Positions 51,623 to 61,614 of a stretch of DNA of 64,000 bases are shown here, one piece after another. Source of the stretch: Eremothecium cymbalariae DBVPG#7215 (Eukaryota > Ascomycota > Saccharomycetes > Saccharomycetales > Saccharomycetaceae); NCBI RefSeq assembly GCF_000235365.1, contig NC_016452.1, positions 1,412,001 through 1,476,000 of the forward strand, written 5' to 3'. Both the position numbers and the translations under genes were made by a program. The notes under the pieces were generated by a model. The model was not told the origin of the DNA. It made no database searches and saw only the letters and a program-made list of their open reading frames with translations. Positions within the stretch are counted from its first letter, which is position 1. Each line of letters begins with the position of its first letter.

Positions 51623-53512
51623 ATGGAAGGTATATTTCAATTGCTGGATAATTATTTCTTGACTAATAATGCAAATTGGAAGGAATCAGTGTGTGATGTG
51701 GATTGGACAAACATCAATTCGTTAGAGCGTCTCATCTCTGAAACAGAGAAGCTGATTGTAAAGTATCCTAACCCCAATGATAAGCTTAAACATGCTATTT
51801 ATAAGGTTTTCGAGGAAGTTTTGAATAGGTTTCCTCTCTTTTTTGGTTATTGGAAGAAGTTTGTTAGTGTTGTATATCAGTTGGATGGCTTAGACAAATC
51901 TTTGGAGACGTTGCAAAAATCTGTGAATGCTTTTCCAATATCGTTAGATTTGTGGAACGATTATCTGGGGATTATTTTAGTAAAAGAACAGGATATTTCT
52001 AAGGCAAGGCTGAGTTTCAAAACGGCTGAGAAATTGGTGGGTTGTCAATTTTTATCACATACGTTTTGGGATCTGTATATTGAGTTTGAAACGAAAAATG
52101 AGCAGTGGAGGAACCTGTTCCAAATATATTCATATCTTTCGAGACTACCGCTTCATCAATATGCAAAATATTATACAGATTTTAAAGTGTTCCTGAAGGA
52201 ACATCCGGATAGTGTACCTACAGACGTGGGGGACAATTTTGATGTTGATACAATGTTTGTCCAAACTCAACAATTGGTCAACGATGTTTGGAAATTCGAG
52301 TCGCAGATCACACAAAATTTTTTTAATCTAAATCCTGTTGGGGACGAAGAGTTGAATACTTGGAATGAATACTTGGAATTTCTCCTGAAAGATCCTAGAG
52401 TTTCCGCAGAATTGGTAAAGGCGACATTTGAAAGAGCATTAGTGCCATGTTATTTTTATGAACATTTTTGGAACTTTTACGTTTCTTGGTTGTTGAAGAA
52501 CGATAATTCTAGTAGCGTGTCGCAGGTTTTCCACAGAGGAATCAAGGCACTTCCCGCTGACAATTTGTCCTTTGCAGAAAGATACGTCGAATATTTGAAG
52601 TCGTGTACTAAAAAAGAAAAAGAACGATATGCTGATTTGTACAAAGATGCATTGGTAACCTTTTGCAAGAAATCTCCGAAAAATACTTCCTTGCTGGTCG
52701 AATACCTTAATTTGGTCAAGTTAACCGATTACCCTTCTTCAGTAGACCAATGCGACAGGGATATATTAGCTCAGCAGAACAACTATACCAAGTTCTTGGA
52801 ACAAAATATCAACGGATATTTGAAAAACTTCAGAAATGAAGATCCCTCTCAACTGCTATCGATTTTAAATGATCACAATATAGGTGTCGCAGTAGTGCAG
52901 TTGATAAAGATGAATTGGTTGGTGTTAAAAAATGCAATGCAAGCTAGAAAGCACTTTAATCAATTTAGCAAGTTCCCACAATTGAAAGCCTCGACTGCAT
53001 TTTGGTTACTTTATTATAAGTTTGAGAAAGTTCATAAAAATTTCACCAAGTTGAACAAATTTATAAGTGAGTTAGGAAATGAGATATTCCTCCCAACAAC
53101 TATCATGAATGACATTATCATTGATTACCAGCAATTTTATTTGATCAACAGTGATATAAATGAGTATGAACGCAAATTGGCTGCTGATTCTCAGATATTT
53201 GATCCTTTAGTTGATTCAACTTTGAAAATCAATAACCCGCAGTGGAAATCACACATGAAAACTTCCAAGGACAAGCATAAAAGCTTCGAGTATAGAGAAA
53301 ATGGGCATCCAGGAATATTCGTTGATGCTCCAAAAATTACTAACACTATTATAAGCAAATCCATCTCTTCGATGAGAAAACATGGAACTCAGCCGTTGCC
53401 ATCTTTTAGGAATTTAGAAAAGATCAACCAACAACCCAAATACTTAGATGTAATGGGAGAGTATATAAGTTCTCAAGCATTACACAAAAAGGGCGAAAAT
53501 ACAGGATATTGA
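51623..53512 (+). CDS. PRP39: U1 snRNP protein Prp39
   Basis: Prp39, with Prp42, is a HAT-repeat subunit of the yeast U1 snRNP needed for 5' splice-site recognition. The sequence shows the repeated aromatic HAT pattern (LFFGYWKKF, LDLWNDYLGI, FLSHTFWDLYIEFE, YEHFWNFYVSWL, ASTAFWLLYYKFEK). The conserved tail region KLNKFISELGNEIFLPTTIMNDII and LPSFRNLEKINQ match yeast Prp39. Start: the ATG at 51623 (MEGIFQLLDNY), giving 629 residues as in S. cerevisiae. The frame stays open 16 codons upstream without ATG. It ends 29 bp from the RAD7 stop. Confidence 0.95.
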   Translation: MEGIFQLLDNYFLTNNANWKESVCDVDWTNINSLERLISETEKLIVKYPNPNDKLKHAIYKVFEEVLNRFPLFFGYWKKFVSVVYQLDGLDKSLETLQKSVNAFPISLDLWNDYLGIILVKEQDISKARLSFKTAEKLVGCQFLSHTFWDLYIEFETKNEQWRNLFQIYSYLSRLPLHQYAKYYTDFKVFLKEHPDSVPTDVGDNFDVDTMFVQTQQLVNDVWKFESQITQNFFNLNPVGDEELNTWNEYLEFLLKDPRVSAELVKATFERALVPCYFYEHFWNFYVSWLLKNDNSSSVSQVFHRGIKALPADNLSFAERYVEYLKSCTKKEKERYADLYKDALVTFCKKSPKNTSLLVEYLNLVKLTDYPSSVDQCDRDILAQQNNYTKFLEQNINGYLKNFRNEDPSQLLSILNDHNIGVAVVQLIKMNWLVLKNAMQARKHFNQFSKFPQLKASTAFWLLYYKFEKVHKNFTKLNKFISELGNEIFLPTTIMNDIIIDYQQFYLINSDINEYERKLAADSQIFDPLVDSTLKINNPQWKSHMKTSKDKHKSFEYRENGHPGIFVDAPKITNTIISKSISSMRKHGTQPLPSFRNLEKINQQPKYLDVMGEYISSQALHKKGENTGY

Positions 53513-53541
53513 CAATCTTTTATTGAGTTACATAAATACTA

Positions 53542-55227
53542 TCACTGCCTACCGATTAGAATCATATTAGATCTGAATTCTGCATCCTCCGTTACTAAGT
53601 TATCACCATATACCTCCAGAAGTTCTAAGTTGGGATTTTGTTCACTTAGAAATTTTACAATTTGGTTGTTAACGCAACGGACAAATCCAACGTTTAGTTG
53701 CCTTAGAGATGGGCAGAACATTCGCTCAAAGCAATTTGCTGTGAGCTTCTTCAGCGAGTTTAAGTTCAGGTTTACCAGAGATTTCGAGCAGTCGTTGCGC
53801 CATAATCCTGCGACTGCAATGTCGTCAAGCTGCCAGCAACGTCTTACACTAAGATCTCTCAATCGTGTTAGCTGAACCGAGGATATGAAGTGTAGCAAGC
53901 CGTCTCCCGTAATTTGGTCTAGTTCTTCCACTGAAAGCTCCTCCAACGCGCTCATTGAGTTACGCATTTTTAAAAACGGTGTGAATCCGTTTATCAGGGT
54001 ATCATCGGTCAATCCCGTACACCCGTCTAGATTTAATGACCTTATGTGCAAACCACAAATACTTAAAATTTTAATAATAACTTCGTCGCTAACATCTTCT
54101 TCATTAGCTGGATATTGTAAAATTAATGTGTGGAACTGCGGGTTGCACAAATACTGTGGGAGTACTGCATAGTTTTTTATAGAATCCATTCTTGACAGTT
54201 TTAAAGACTTTAGCGATTGGCCACAGTGCTCCAGCATGCTTAAGAGGCACGCATCTGTAAACCTATGTGTGTTGGCAATGTGAAAAGCTTCGAGTCCCTT
54301 TTGGCGCTTCCAAAACAAGCACCAAGTTTCTTCGTTGATGAGAAAAGGACCATCCAAGTAAAGCTCCTTTAAATTAGTAAGTTTGTCCGCGATGAATAAC
54401 AGCCCTTCATTGTTTAACTGGCCACACATTTGCAAGGAAAGTTTGGTTAGATGTGGCGTAAAAACCGCTAGCTGTTTGTACCCATCAGAAGTAATCTTTG
54501 AGCAATCATGAAATGTAAGCTCTGATAGCTCAGTTTTAAGGAATAATTGTAACGTATGATCATCTAAGGCCCTACCTTTGGAAAGCGCATCGGCCAATTT
54601 ATGCATGTTTTTCAATGACACTCCACCAAGCACATCTCGAACATGCTTATCCATGATCTTGTTTTCCTGGTTATATTTTTTGATATTTTCGCTAATTGCA
54701 GCTACACAAAAGTCCTGCAGTGATGTAACTCTTTTGGTTTTCTTATCCAAAAGGTCTACAGCCTGTTTCTTCTTGCGTTTACGCTGCTGTAGAAGCAACT
54801 TCCTTTTAACCTGCAGTAAATTTGCATCCCTTGACGAGTCATCTTTCTGCGACTGTGCAATCGATGAGCCAGTCGGTGGTTCTTCACCATACTCCTCATC
54901 ATCCGAATCCTCTTGTAATCTAGACCTTAGCAAAGCACGTCGCTGAAATCCATCATCAACCTCTGTAGCAAACCCTTTAGCAGAACCCGAACTCCCTTCT
55001 TCCAAAGAATGCCCAGCAGAATCCCCTTCCGAATCCCCTTCCGAATCCCCTTCGGAAGCCTCACTCTCACTCTTTTCATCCTCCTTTACTTGCCTCGAAC
55101 TTTCCCATTTCTGCTTGATAGCCTCCGCACTGATTCCCTGCTCCCGAAGAAACTGCGTCAACGCACTATTGGGCCCCCGTACCTCATTGTTATCATTTCT
55201 TGTCCTCTTCCTACTATTACTATACAT
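53542..55227 (-). CDS. RAD7: Nucleotide-excision repair protein Rad7
   Basis: Rad7 with Rad16 and Abf1 forms NEF4 for global-genome repair and is also an E3-associated LRR protein. The 561-residue protein (565 in yeast) opens MYSNSRKRTRNDNNEVRGPNSALTQFLRE (read in parts), with an acidic segment holding EGDS repeats encoded by a 12-bp tandem unit near 55020-55056. Leucine-rich repeats cover about residue 240 to the end (LTKLSLQMCGQL, LKELYLDGPFL, IRSLNLDGCTGLTDDTL, LRDLSVRRCWQLDD). Neighbours BFA1 and KCH1 preserve YJR052W-054W. Confidence 0.95.
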   Translation of the reverse strand: MYSNSRKRTRNDNNEVRGPNSALTQFLREQGISAEAIKQKWESSRQVKEDEKSESEASEGDSEGDSEGDSAGHSLEEGSSGSAKGFATEVDDGFQRRALLRSRLQEDSDDEEYGEEPPTGSSIAQSQKDDSSRDANLLQVKRKLLLQQRKRKKKQAVDLLDKKTKRVTSLQDFCVAAISENIKKYNQENKIMDKHVRDVLGGVSLKNMHKLADALSKGRALDDHTLQLFLKTELSELTFHDCSKITSDGYKQLAVFTPHLTKLSLQMCGQLNNEGLLFIADKLTNLKELYLDGPFLINEETWCLFWKRQKGLEAFHIANTHRFTDACLLSMLEHCGQSLKSLKLSRMDSIKNYAVLPQYLCNPQFHTLILQYPANEEDVSDEVIIKILSICGLHIRSLNLDGCTGLTDDTLINGFTPFLKMRNSMSALEELSVEELDQITGDGLLHFISSVQLTRLRDLSVRRCWQLDDIAVAGLWRNDCSKSLVNLNLNSLKKLTANCFERMFCPSLRQLNVGFVRCVNNQIVKFLSEQNPNLELLEVYGDNLVTEDAEFRSNMILIGRQ

Positions 55228-56621
55228 CTATAATCCTTCAACTCCCTCTGGTTTTCTTGTGTGTAAAACTCTTGCTACCTCATTCCCAAGCTTAACCAAC
55301 ATTTCCACATAGAGCAGAGATTTTGCAAAACGGGTCAAGATGTCAACTTAGCGCGATACCAGCTACAGCCACTTACGAAATCATACCTCAACAAAGCAAC
55401 AAACAGGTCAAGCATATCTTATATAGCCAATCTGTTGCTTCTACGATCCTTCAAATCCTACCAGCTCCACCGTGGGCTGTAAAAACACCTTTTATAAACT
55501 CCTGCAGCAGATGTAGATCCTCAATTTCTGCGCATCTTGCGTGCGTCCTGCGTGCATCGTCTCACAGGCAACTCAATGTGTATTGATGTGTACACAAATG
55601 CCTTGTCTCGTGAATGCATTGAATTTACCAAATAAGAAACCTGGTCAACATCATCATGCTATTGAAGCACTGACATCTTTAACACTACCGTATCTGTTTT
55701 TCGTGTGGTACTTGTGCACAGACACAATATTCTACTTGTGTGCGGCCCCCATACTTCTCCAAGAATACCTCCCTTTCAATTCATCATTGTACAAATAACG
55801 TTTTCCAAATCAATTTTAAATGAACGATAATCCCTGACAGTCACCAGATCACAAATTGAATCATTACAAATAACAGACCTTCTTTGGACAGCAACTACAT
55901 TGGCCACACTGCTGTTGGCATAGAGAATGAACACAACACCTTCGAAAATCGCTAGCACTACCCATGTCCATGACTGGCATTTGTCTAATTGTGGCTCAAA
56001 AAGGAAATTTTAAATTTAACTGCTTAATATAAACACCTTATATTCTCCACACACACAATATCCAGTGTCACCGCCCACGTGACCGCAATTTGGAAAATTT
56101 AAATATATCGTATGCCTGGCCTGTGTGTGCGTGCCGTCCCGTCGGACCAGCCTGGCTGGAGGGAGAAATCCCCCGGCTGACCGCTTTTTGTCGAGGGCCA
56201 CTAGTTGGGGTCACGTGCTAGCTTGAACTTCTCGTCACGGGCCAACTAATACTTAGGTTGATGATCAGTTACTGTTTATATAGTCTCTAATCTGGCTCAA
56301 CTACCCTCTGGGGATCTAGCTGGACCTATATCTAATCTAATCTAGCTAGTTTGGGTCTTCTTATATAGTTTCTGTTGTCCTACTTAATCTCTCTTGCTTA
56401 CTTGCTATGCAGATTCCTAGCCGATAACAGCTCAGTGGTTATCTTGACACTTCTAACAACTCTGATTCGCTGCTTCTTTGTGTTGTTATCGTGACTATCA
56501 ACATGCTCCTTAGCCTGACTATCATAACTATCGGGATGCTCTTTTGATTTTACGACACAGACATTTCATACTCACAAACATCTATAACACGCCGTCTGGG
56601 GCTACCAACAACAAACCAGTT
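55228..56621. other. Spacer between RAD7 and the tRNA pair
   Basis: This 1.4-kb region upstream of the tRNAs has no credible gene. The part from about 56200 to 56600 is rich in short repeated words (TTATATAGT twice, TCTAATC in tandem, ACTATC units), but I cannot identify a transposon LTR. An inverted AGTTGG/CCAACT pair lies near 56202-56249. Confidence 0.45.
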
Positions 56622-56704
56622 GGAGGGTTGGCCGAGTGGTCTAAGGCGGCAGACTTAAGATCTGTTGGACGGTGTCCGCGCGGGTTCGAACCCCGCACCC
56701 TTCA
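56622..56704 (+). tRNA. tRNA-Leu (anticodon TAA)
   Basis: The 83-nt class II tRNA has acceptor GGAGGGT/ACCCTTC with discriminator A, D arm TGGCCGAGTGGTCTAAGGC, anticodon stem-loop CAGACTTAAGATCTG (anticodon TAA), a long variable arm and T arm GGGTTCGAACCCC. It is close to the yeast tRNA-Leu(UAA). No intron is visible. Confidence 0.97.
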
Positions 56705-56717
56705 ATACACTCACACG

Positions 56718-56791
56718 GGTCCAATGGTCTAGTGGTTTACGACGTCGCCTTTACACGGCGAAGATCCCGAGTTCGAACCTCGGTTGGATCA
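56718..56791 (+). tRNA. tRNA-Val (anticodon TAC)
   Basis: The 74-nt tRNA has acceptor GGTCCAA/TTGGATC with discriminator A, anticodon stem-loop GTCGCCTTTACACGGCG (anticodon TAC) and T arm CGAGTTCGAACCTCG. It lies 13 nt downstream of tRNA-Leu, with no T run in the gap, so the two may be transcribed together. Confidence 0.96.
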
Positions 56792-56801
56792 TTGAGTGTT
56801 C

Positions 56802-56806
56802 TTTTT
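56802..56806 (+). terminator. Pol III terminator after the tRNA pair
   Basis: A T5 run starts 11 nt after the tRNA-Val 3' end. No run of four or more T lies between the two tRNAs. Confidence 0.75.
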
Positions 56807-56952
56807 AGCGTTACTAAAAACGTTCTTTTTCTGTAATATTTAAAATAATGGCCCCCTTCCGTTTTGAATATATGGTTCACTAAATAAGAAACTGGTTAAT
56901 ATTGCTAGTACAGTTTCTATGGGACATTGGATGAAGGCTCCATAATTGATTC

Positions 56953-57381
56953 ATGGACCTGTTTACGATCATTGCGGTAGATGAAAGTGCTGCAGAACAT
57001 GTATCTGTGACGGCGGATAAGGCAGATTGTAGTTATCCTGAGCGGACTGTTCAAAACGCAATGTTTCTTACTAATGTAAGATATATCTTCGAAGATGATG
57101 AAGATTATAATCTAGATGAGCGGACGATGGTTGATGAAGATGTAGAAAATGTGGTCGTGGTGGATTTAGATGAATTTTTAAATTTGAGGTCGGTGGAATT
57201 GATCAGCGAACGGTTTCAGATGTTAAATTACAGTTTGGGGACTGAAAATGAGATTACATTAAAGGTACTATCCCAATTTCCGGCCGAGGTGGAGAACGCT
57301 GAGAACAGAGGTTTAGATGAGCTGATATATAGGTATCGGAAGCAGAATAGGGCTTTGCAGTATCTAATAGATGGACTGTGA
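56953..57381 (+). CDS. ATG31: Autophagy protein Atg31
   Basis: Atg31 bridges Atg17 and Atg29 in the scaffold that starts autophagosome formation. Signature segments are NAMFLTNVRYIFEDDEDYN (as NAMFPTNIKYIFEDN in the yeast protein), ENVVVVDLDEFLNLRSVELISERFQML (beta-sandwich core), and a C-terminal helix LDELIYRYRKQNRALQYL that binds Atg17. At 142 residues it is shorter than the 196 of S. cerevisiae, lacking much of the central acidic linker. It is convergent with FAL1, as YDR022C/YDR021W, and the stops are 45 bp apart. Confidence 0.85.
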   Translation: MDLFTIIAVDESAAEHVSVTADKADCSYPERTVQNAMFLTNVRYIFEDDEDYNLDERTMVDEDVENVVVVDLDEFLNLRSVELISERFQMLNYSLGTENEITLKVLSQFPAEVENAENRGLDELIYRYRKQNRALQYLIDGL

Positions 57382-57425
57382 GGGGTTCGGGGTTTTTATA
57401 TATGTGTATATGTATATTTATCGTA

Positions 57426-58622
57426 TTAACAAAGATCTTCAATGTTCGCGGGCATTGGCTTGACTTTGATGGAATAATGCTTTTCAATTTCTTTCAGCTT
57501 CGAAACTTCGTCTCTGGTAATGAAGTTGATTGCAATACCTTTACGTCCGAATCTGCCGGATCTACCAATACGATGGATGTAATTCTCCAGAAGCTCTGGT
57601 ATGTCGTAGTTGATAACTAAAGAAATTTGCTGGACATCAATACCACGAGCCCAAACATCCGTGGATATCAGGAGTCTTGAGCTGCCTGATCGGAAGTCAT
57701 TCATGACCTTCTCACGTTCATCTTGCTGCATATCTCCATGTATAGAAGATACAGCAAAGTTTGTCTGCAGGAGTTTTCGGGATAACCAATCCACCTTTTT
57801 CTTTGTATTGCAGAAAATCACACATTGATTAATAGTGAGGGAGTCGTAAAGATCACAAAGCGTGTCAAATTTCCACTCCTCTTTCTCCACGTTTACATGA
57901 TACTGCTTGATGACGTCAAGAGAAATCTGATCTCTTTTAACAAGAAGCTTTACCGGATCTGTCATCAATTTCTTCACGACTTCTAATACGTCTTTGCTAA
58001 TTGTTGCGCTAATCAAAACTACCTGTACAGATGTCGGAAGCTTGGTGAATATATCGTATATTTGCTGTTTGAAGCCCAAGGAATCGCTCAACAATTCGTC
58101 CGCCTCATCGAGAACTAACATCTTGATATGTCTTGTGTTCAGGGCACGCCTCTTAATCGTATCTAGAACACGCCCCGGAGTGCCACTCACAACATGGCAG
58201 CCTTTGTTGAACTTGTTAATATCCTGTTGAAGCGCTTTACCGCCCGTGCAGGCATGTGCCACGACATTCATGTACCCTCCTAAATTGGTAACCACTTGAG
58301 ATATCTGTACGGCTAGTTCTCTTGTGGGAGACAAAACTAACGCTTGACAATCCTTACTTTTCATATCGATTATCTGGAGCATTGCAATGGTGAAAGTAGC
58401 GGTCTTACCTGTACCCGACTGAGCCTGAGCAATTACATCTTTGCCTTTAATAATTTGAGTGATGGCCCTGGATTGAATTGCTGATGGAGCTTCAAATCCA
58501 TACGAGTAAATTCCTCGTAGTAGATTATCCTGTAGCTTCATAGCCTCGAAGGAAGCTGATACAGGAAGTGATTTAGAACTCCTAAATTTTAAGCTGTTAT
58601 CTTCATTTCTATCAAAAGACAT
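57426..58622 (-). CDS. FAL1: DEAD-box RNA helicase Fal1 (eIF4AIII-like)
   Basis: Fal1 is needed for early 40S processing of pre-rRNA with Sgd1. Helicase motifs appear in order: the Q-motif SAIQSRA, Walker A AQSGTGKT (residues 67-74), PTRELA, GTPGRV, DEAD (LDEADELL), SAT (ISATIS), [12 protein letters not shown] and [13 protein letters not shown]. Length is 398 against 399. TIF1/2 are also close in sequence, but the [10 protein letters not shown] and [13 protein letters not shown] phrasing and the neighbour ATG31 favour Fal1. Confidence 0.95.
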   Translation of the reverse strand: MSFDRNEDNSLKFRSSKSLPVSASFEAMKLQDNLLRGIYSYGFEAPSAIQSRAITQIIKGKDVIAQAQSGTGKTATFTIAMLQIIDMKSKDCQALVLSPTRELAVQISQVVTNLGGYMNVVAHACTGGKALQQDINKFNKGCHVVSGTPGRVLDTIKRRALNTRHIKMLVLDEADELLSDSLGFKQQIYDIFTKLPTSVQVVLISATISKDVLEVVKKLMTDPVKLLVKRDQISLDVIKQYHVNVEKEEWKFDTLCDLYDSLTINQCVIFCNTKKKVDWLSRKLLQTNFAVSSIHGDMQQDEREKVMNDFRSGSSRLLISTDVWARGIDVQQISLVINYDIPELLENYIHRIGRSGRFGRKGIAINFITRDEVSKLKEIEKHYSIKVKPMPANIEDLC

Positions 58623-58878
58623 ATCTTTGGACTATAAATGTTCTTTCGTCTGCAGTTCTCAGTTGTTTTGTAAAGTGAGAGGTGAGCTCGATGACATGAC
58701 AGATTTTCTGGAATTTGAAATTTGCTTTTTTTACATTTTTGTTGTAAAACCATTTTTAACAACGTTATACCTCATTATGTATGATATCAATTCTATTTTC
58801 TCTAAATCAGTAAGGAATCAAAACAATCTGTCACTAAGGTCTGAAATTCCTTATTTGGGTTATTTGGTGGCTTTTAGA

Positions 58879-59505
58879 ATGACTCAAAATATTCTTGTAT
58901 CGATTGCAGGAAGTCGTGCTACTGGAGTCTACGATACTGGATTGAAAATTAAAGAAGGCTTGAAGAGGCTATTCCCACATGATATTAAGGTTTTGGATTT
59001 GGATTCCATGACCAATGATGGTGAACGAGCCTACAATGCTAAAGACTACGATTTTGTAAAGATCCAACAAAGCACTAAAACCTCGAACAAGAAGCTCCAA
59101 ATCGTACTTCTATGTGGTTGCTACGCTCTATATGACAAGGACATTAACCAATCTTCAAACTTGAAGGTTTTCTTGGATGCAGAGGGAGACAAAAGGCTGA
59201 TAAAGTTAATCCAAAACAAGAAAGTTAAAACTGGCTCGGAATTAGCTACCACCATCTCCGAATACCTCGACTTCCTGAGGCCAGAATATCATAGTTATAT
59301 CGAACCTACCAGGGCATTCGCCGATCTTATTATCCCGGCTGCCAACGAGGCCATAGGCACGGCTATTATTATAGATGGAATAGTGAAAGTTGTCGAAGAG
59401 CTGCAAGGCGGTGGCGTTACCCATGGAAAGAAGTTGTTTCCGCACTTAGACTTCCAAATGGAAAGAATGGATGTTGAGAAGGGGAGATACTACGATCTAA
59501 GTTGA
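58879..59505 (+). CDS. DAS2: Das2-like uridine-kinase-family protein with a degenerate P-loop
   Basis: Das2 (YDR020C) is a putative uridine-kinase-like protein of unclear activity. The C-terminal half has the kinase-family pattern KVFLDAEGDKRLIKLI, EYLDFLRPEYHSYIEPTRAFADLIIPAANEAIGTAIIIDGI. The N-terminal nucleotide loop reads SIAGSRATGVYDTG where active uridine kinases have GxxxxGK[ST]. No lysine follows the glycines, so phosphoryl transfer may be lost. I start at 58879 (MTQNIL), for 208 residues (232 in yeast). Upstream in-frame ATGs would add 84 odd residues and run into the FAL1 promoter. Position next to FAL1 and ATG31 fits YDR020-022. Confidence 0.82.
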   Translation: MTQNILVSIAGSRATGVYDTGLKIKEGLKRLFPHDIKVLDLDSMTNDGERAYNAKDYDFVKIQQSTKTSNKKLQIVLLCGCYALYDKDINQSSNLKVFLDAEGDKRLIKLIQNKKVKTGSELATTISEYLDFLRPEYHSYIEPTRAFADLIIPAANEAIGTAIIIDGIVKVVEELQGGGVTHGKKLFPHLDFQMERMDVEKGRYYDLS

Positions 59506-59958
59506 ATTGAATTTTTACTAAACAAATGAAGTCCAAAAATGCGATATTCCCTATATCATAAAAAGAGCTTTAAGAAGTCTGGCATTCATGGGGGGAGGTG
59601 TAGGAGGTTATTCTGCGTGTGGCGCTCGTCTGTTATTTTTATTCTTCACTGCAACACTCGCATCATTTATGTAATTATAGCATCCAATTGTAATTAATGG
59701 GAAAAACAACAACCAACCTTCAGGGGGCAACTGGTCCTCCAGTTGCATTGCAATTAGTTAATTAATTAACCAGTGAAAACTATTTATGAAGCTTTTTCTT
59801 GAATCTAGCCATTGTTATCCATGTATAGAATAGAAATTGCATGCATCCTTTTCCTTCCTGGTGTTAAATTTGTAGTACCAAAAAAAAGCGCTCGTAGAAT
59901 CAAGCTGACTTTAACCAAACAACACAGAATAAACAGTGTAAAGGTCTGCTGAAGTTTA
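59506..59958. other. DAS2 3' region / TCM62 promoter
   Basis: This 453-bp spacer between tandem genes contains a 14-bp palindrome GTTAATTAATTAAC near 59756. I see no gene. Confidence 0.5.
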
Positions 59959-61614
59959 ATGCTGGTCCGAAAAGGGTTTATTCGTGGTGTGCAAACCCTA
60001 CACACTCCGATTCTCAACACGAATCATCTTTCTACGAGACAGGGATTACTACACCACATCAGGTTATTGGATGATGTGTTGAATCGCACTAGTTACAACA
60101 AAACACTTCTATTTGAAGGCAAATACAAGAGGTTGCCATCGTTCATTACATCAAGGGATACTGTTAGATTGGAAAACGTCATACGTGAATTTACAGATGG
60201 TCTGCAGATGGCGCAAGCTCTCGATACAAGCTTGCAACTAAATCCTAACGAAAAATTAGGCAAGATTGGTTTGCAACTGTTTATGGAGTGCCATAGGAAT
60301 ATGATAGTTCCAACCAGTACATCGCTTACGATTTCACTGATGAACGAATATAACAAGTATCCATCAAAAGAAACATTAGATGGAATTCTTCGAGGGATTC
60401 GGAAGGTATATACTCATTTGGACAGTCATAAGTTTCACCTGAAGGAACCAGCGGATATTGACTCACTAGTGGACAGATTAGCATTCTCCCAGGCGAATGC
60501 AGCTACAGTCAAAAATGCTTTAAGGATTTTAAATTATGAACTTTACAGCGATGATAAGGTCAGGGTTGTTCGTGGCCGGAAAACAAGTGATGAGATCGAA
60601 GTATCGAAGGGATGGAAATACGCTGCTGGTATCCCTACTTTAAGCGATGCTTACACGCGCTCTTTAGATCTTCACAACAGAAAACTAGTGAGTATAAATG
60701 AGCCTAGTTTGGTATTGGTGTATGATGGTACCTTGCGTGATGCAAATAAAATTTTGCCCACTTTGCATTATGCTTTTAAAGAGGAGAAGCCTGTCCTATT
60801 GATAGTAAACGGAGAGATTGTTGGTGATGCTTTAACAGCGATTACAATACACAACAATAAGAGTAAACGTAATAAGAATGCTTCCACTGCAGTTATTTTA
60901 AGGTACATTGCAAGAGACCACAATGGTTTACATATACAAGAGAACTACAATTTAATAAATTTCTTAAAACTTCCACGCGGTGTAGGCAGCATATACAATC
61001 CAGAGTTTTGTGATTACGTCCCAAGCAAGCAAACAGCAAAGCACTATTTTGGGTCAATTGAATCTATTAAAGCCACGTCAGGTGAGTGTTTCCTCTACAA
61101 TGATAACCATGATGGGGTCGACAATCCGGCTCTCAGATCAACAGTCACTATTTATGTGGGTGGAACTAGCGAGGTAGAAATCGACAGACGAAGGGCAATA
61201 ATAGACAATATAATAAACCAATATCTATGTCACGGTCTATCAAAGGGATTCGTTCCCACATTCGGAATTGCCCTTGCTAAATGCATTGGCCCTATAAGCC
61301 AACTGGGACCCGATTATAAAGACACGCGCATGGTCCTGGAAAGTTTAGCCCTCCCAATGGAGAACGCAATCCGCAACTTATACGGTATAAGCAACTACGA
61401 GGTGAGTAAGATTGTCTCCGACACAATTTTGGACCCCCGGTTCTCATACGCAATCCTCCCCTCTGGCTCCACAAACACGATCAGTAAGGGCTACTTGGAA
61501 CCATGGTCCTTTGTTGAAAACGCCCTCACAGGTGTATCATCCTTCCTATCCTTGCTCAACAGTTGCGACCTTCTTGTATCATGCATATTCGACAAACCGA
61601 AAAGAAGACATTGA
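59959..61614 (+). CDS. TCM62: Mitochondrial chaperonin-like protein Tcm62
   Basis: Tcm62 is a divergent Hsp60-like matrix protein that helps assemble succinate dehydrogenase. The 551-residue protein (572 in yeast) begins with a basic mitochondrial leader (MLVRKGFIRGVQTLHTPIL). Chaperonin-like order remains (an RDTVRLENVIREFTDGLQMAQ equatorial start, VLVYDGTLRD and VLLIVNGEIVGDALTAI apical sheets, YVGGTSEVEIDRRRAIIDNI as in GroEL GxxTEvemkekk). The ATPase loop GDGTTT is not seen, typical of Tcm62. It lies beside DAS2, whereas TCM62 is YBR044C in S. cerevisiae. Confidence 0.85.
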   Translation: MLVRKGFIRGVQTLHTPILNTNHLSTRQGLLHHIRLLDDVLNRTSYNKTLLFEGKYKRLPSFITSRDTVRLENVIREFTDGLQMAQALDTSLQLNPNEKLGKIGLQLFMECHRNMIVPTSTSLTISLMNEYNKYPSKETLDGILRGIRKVYTHLDSHKFHLKEPADIDSLVDRLAFSQANAATVKNALRILNYELYSDDKVRVVRGRKTSDEIEVSKGWKYAAGIPTLSDAYTRSLDLHNRKLVSINEPSLVLVYDGTLRDANKILPTLHYAFKEEKPVLLIVNGEIVGDALTAITIHNNKSKRNKNASTAVILRYIARDHNGLHIQENYNLINFLKLPRGVGSIYNPEFCDYVPSKQTAKHYFGSIESIKATSGECFLYNDNHDGVDNPALRSTVTIYVGGTSEVEIDRRRAIIDNIINQYLCHGLSKGFVPTFGIALAKCIGPISQLGPDYKDTRMVLESLALPMENAIRNLYGISNYEVSKIVSDTILDPRFSYAILPSGSTNTISKGYLEPWSFVENALTGVSSFLSLLNSCDLLVSCIFDKPKRRH

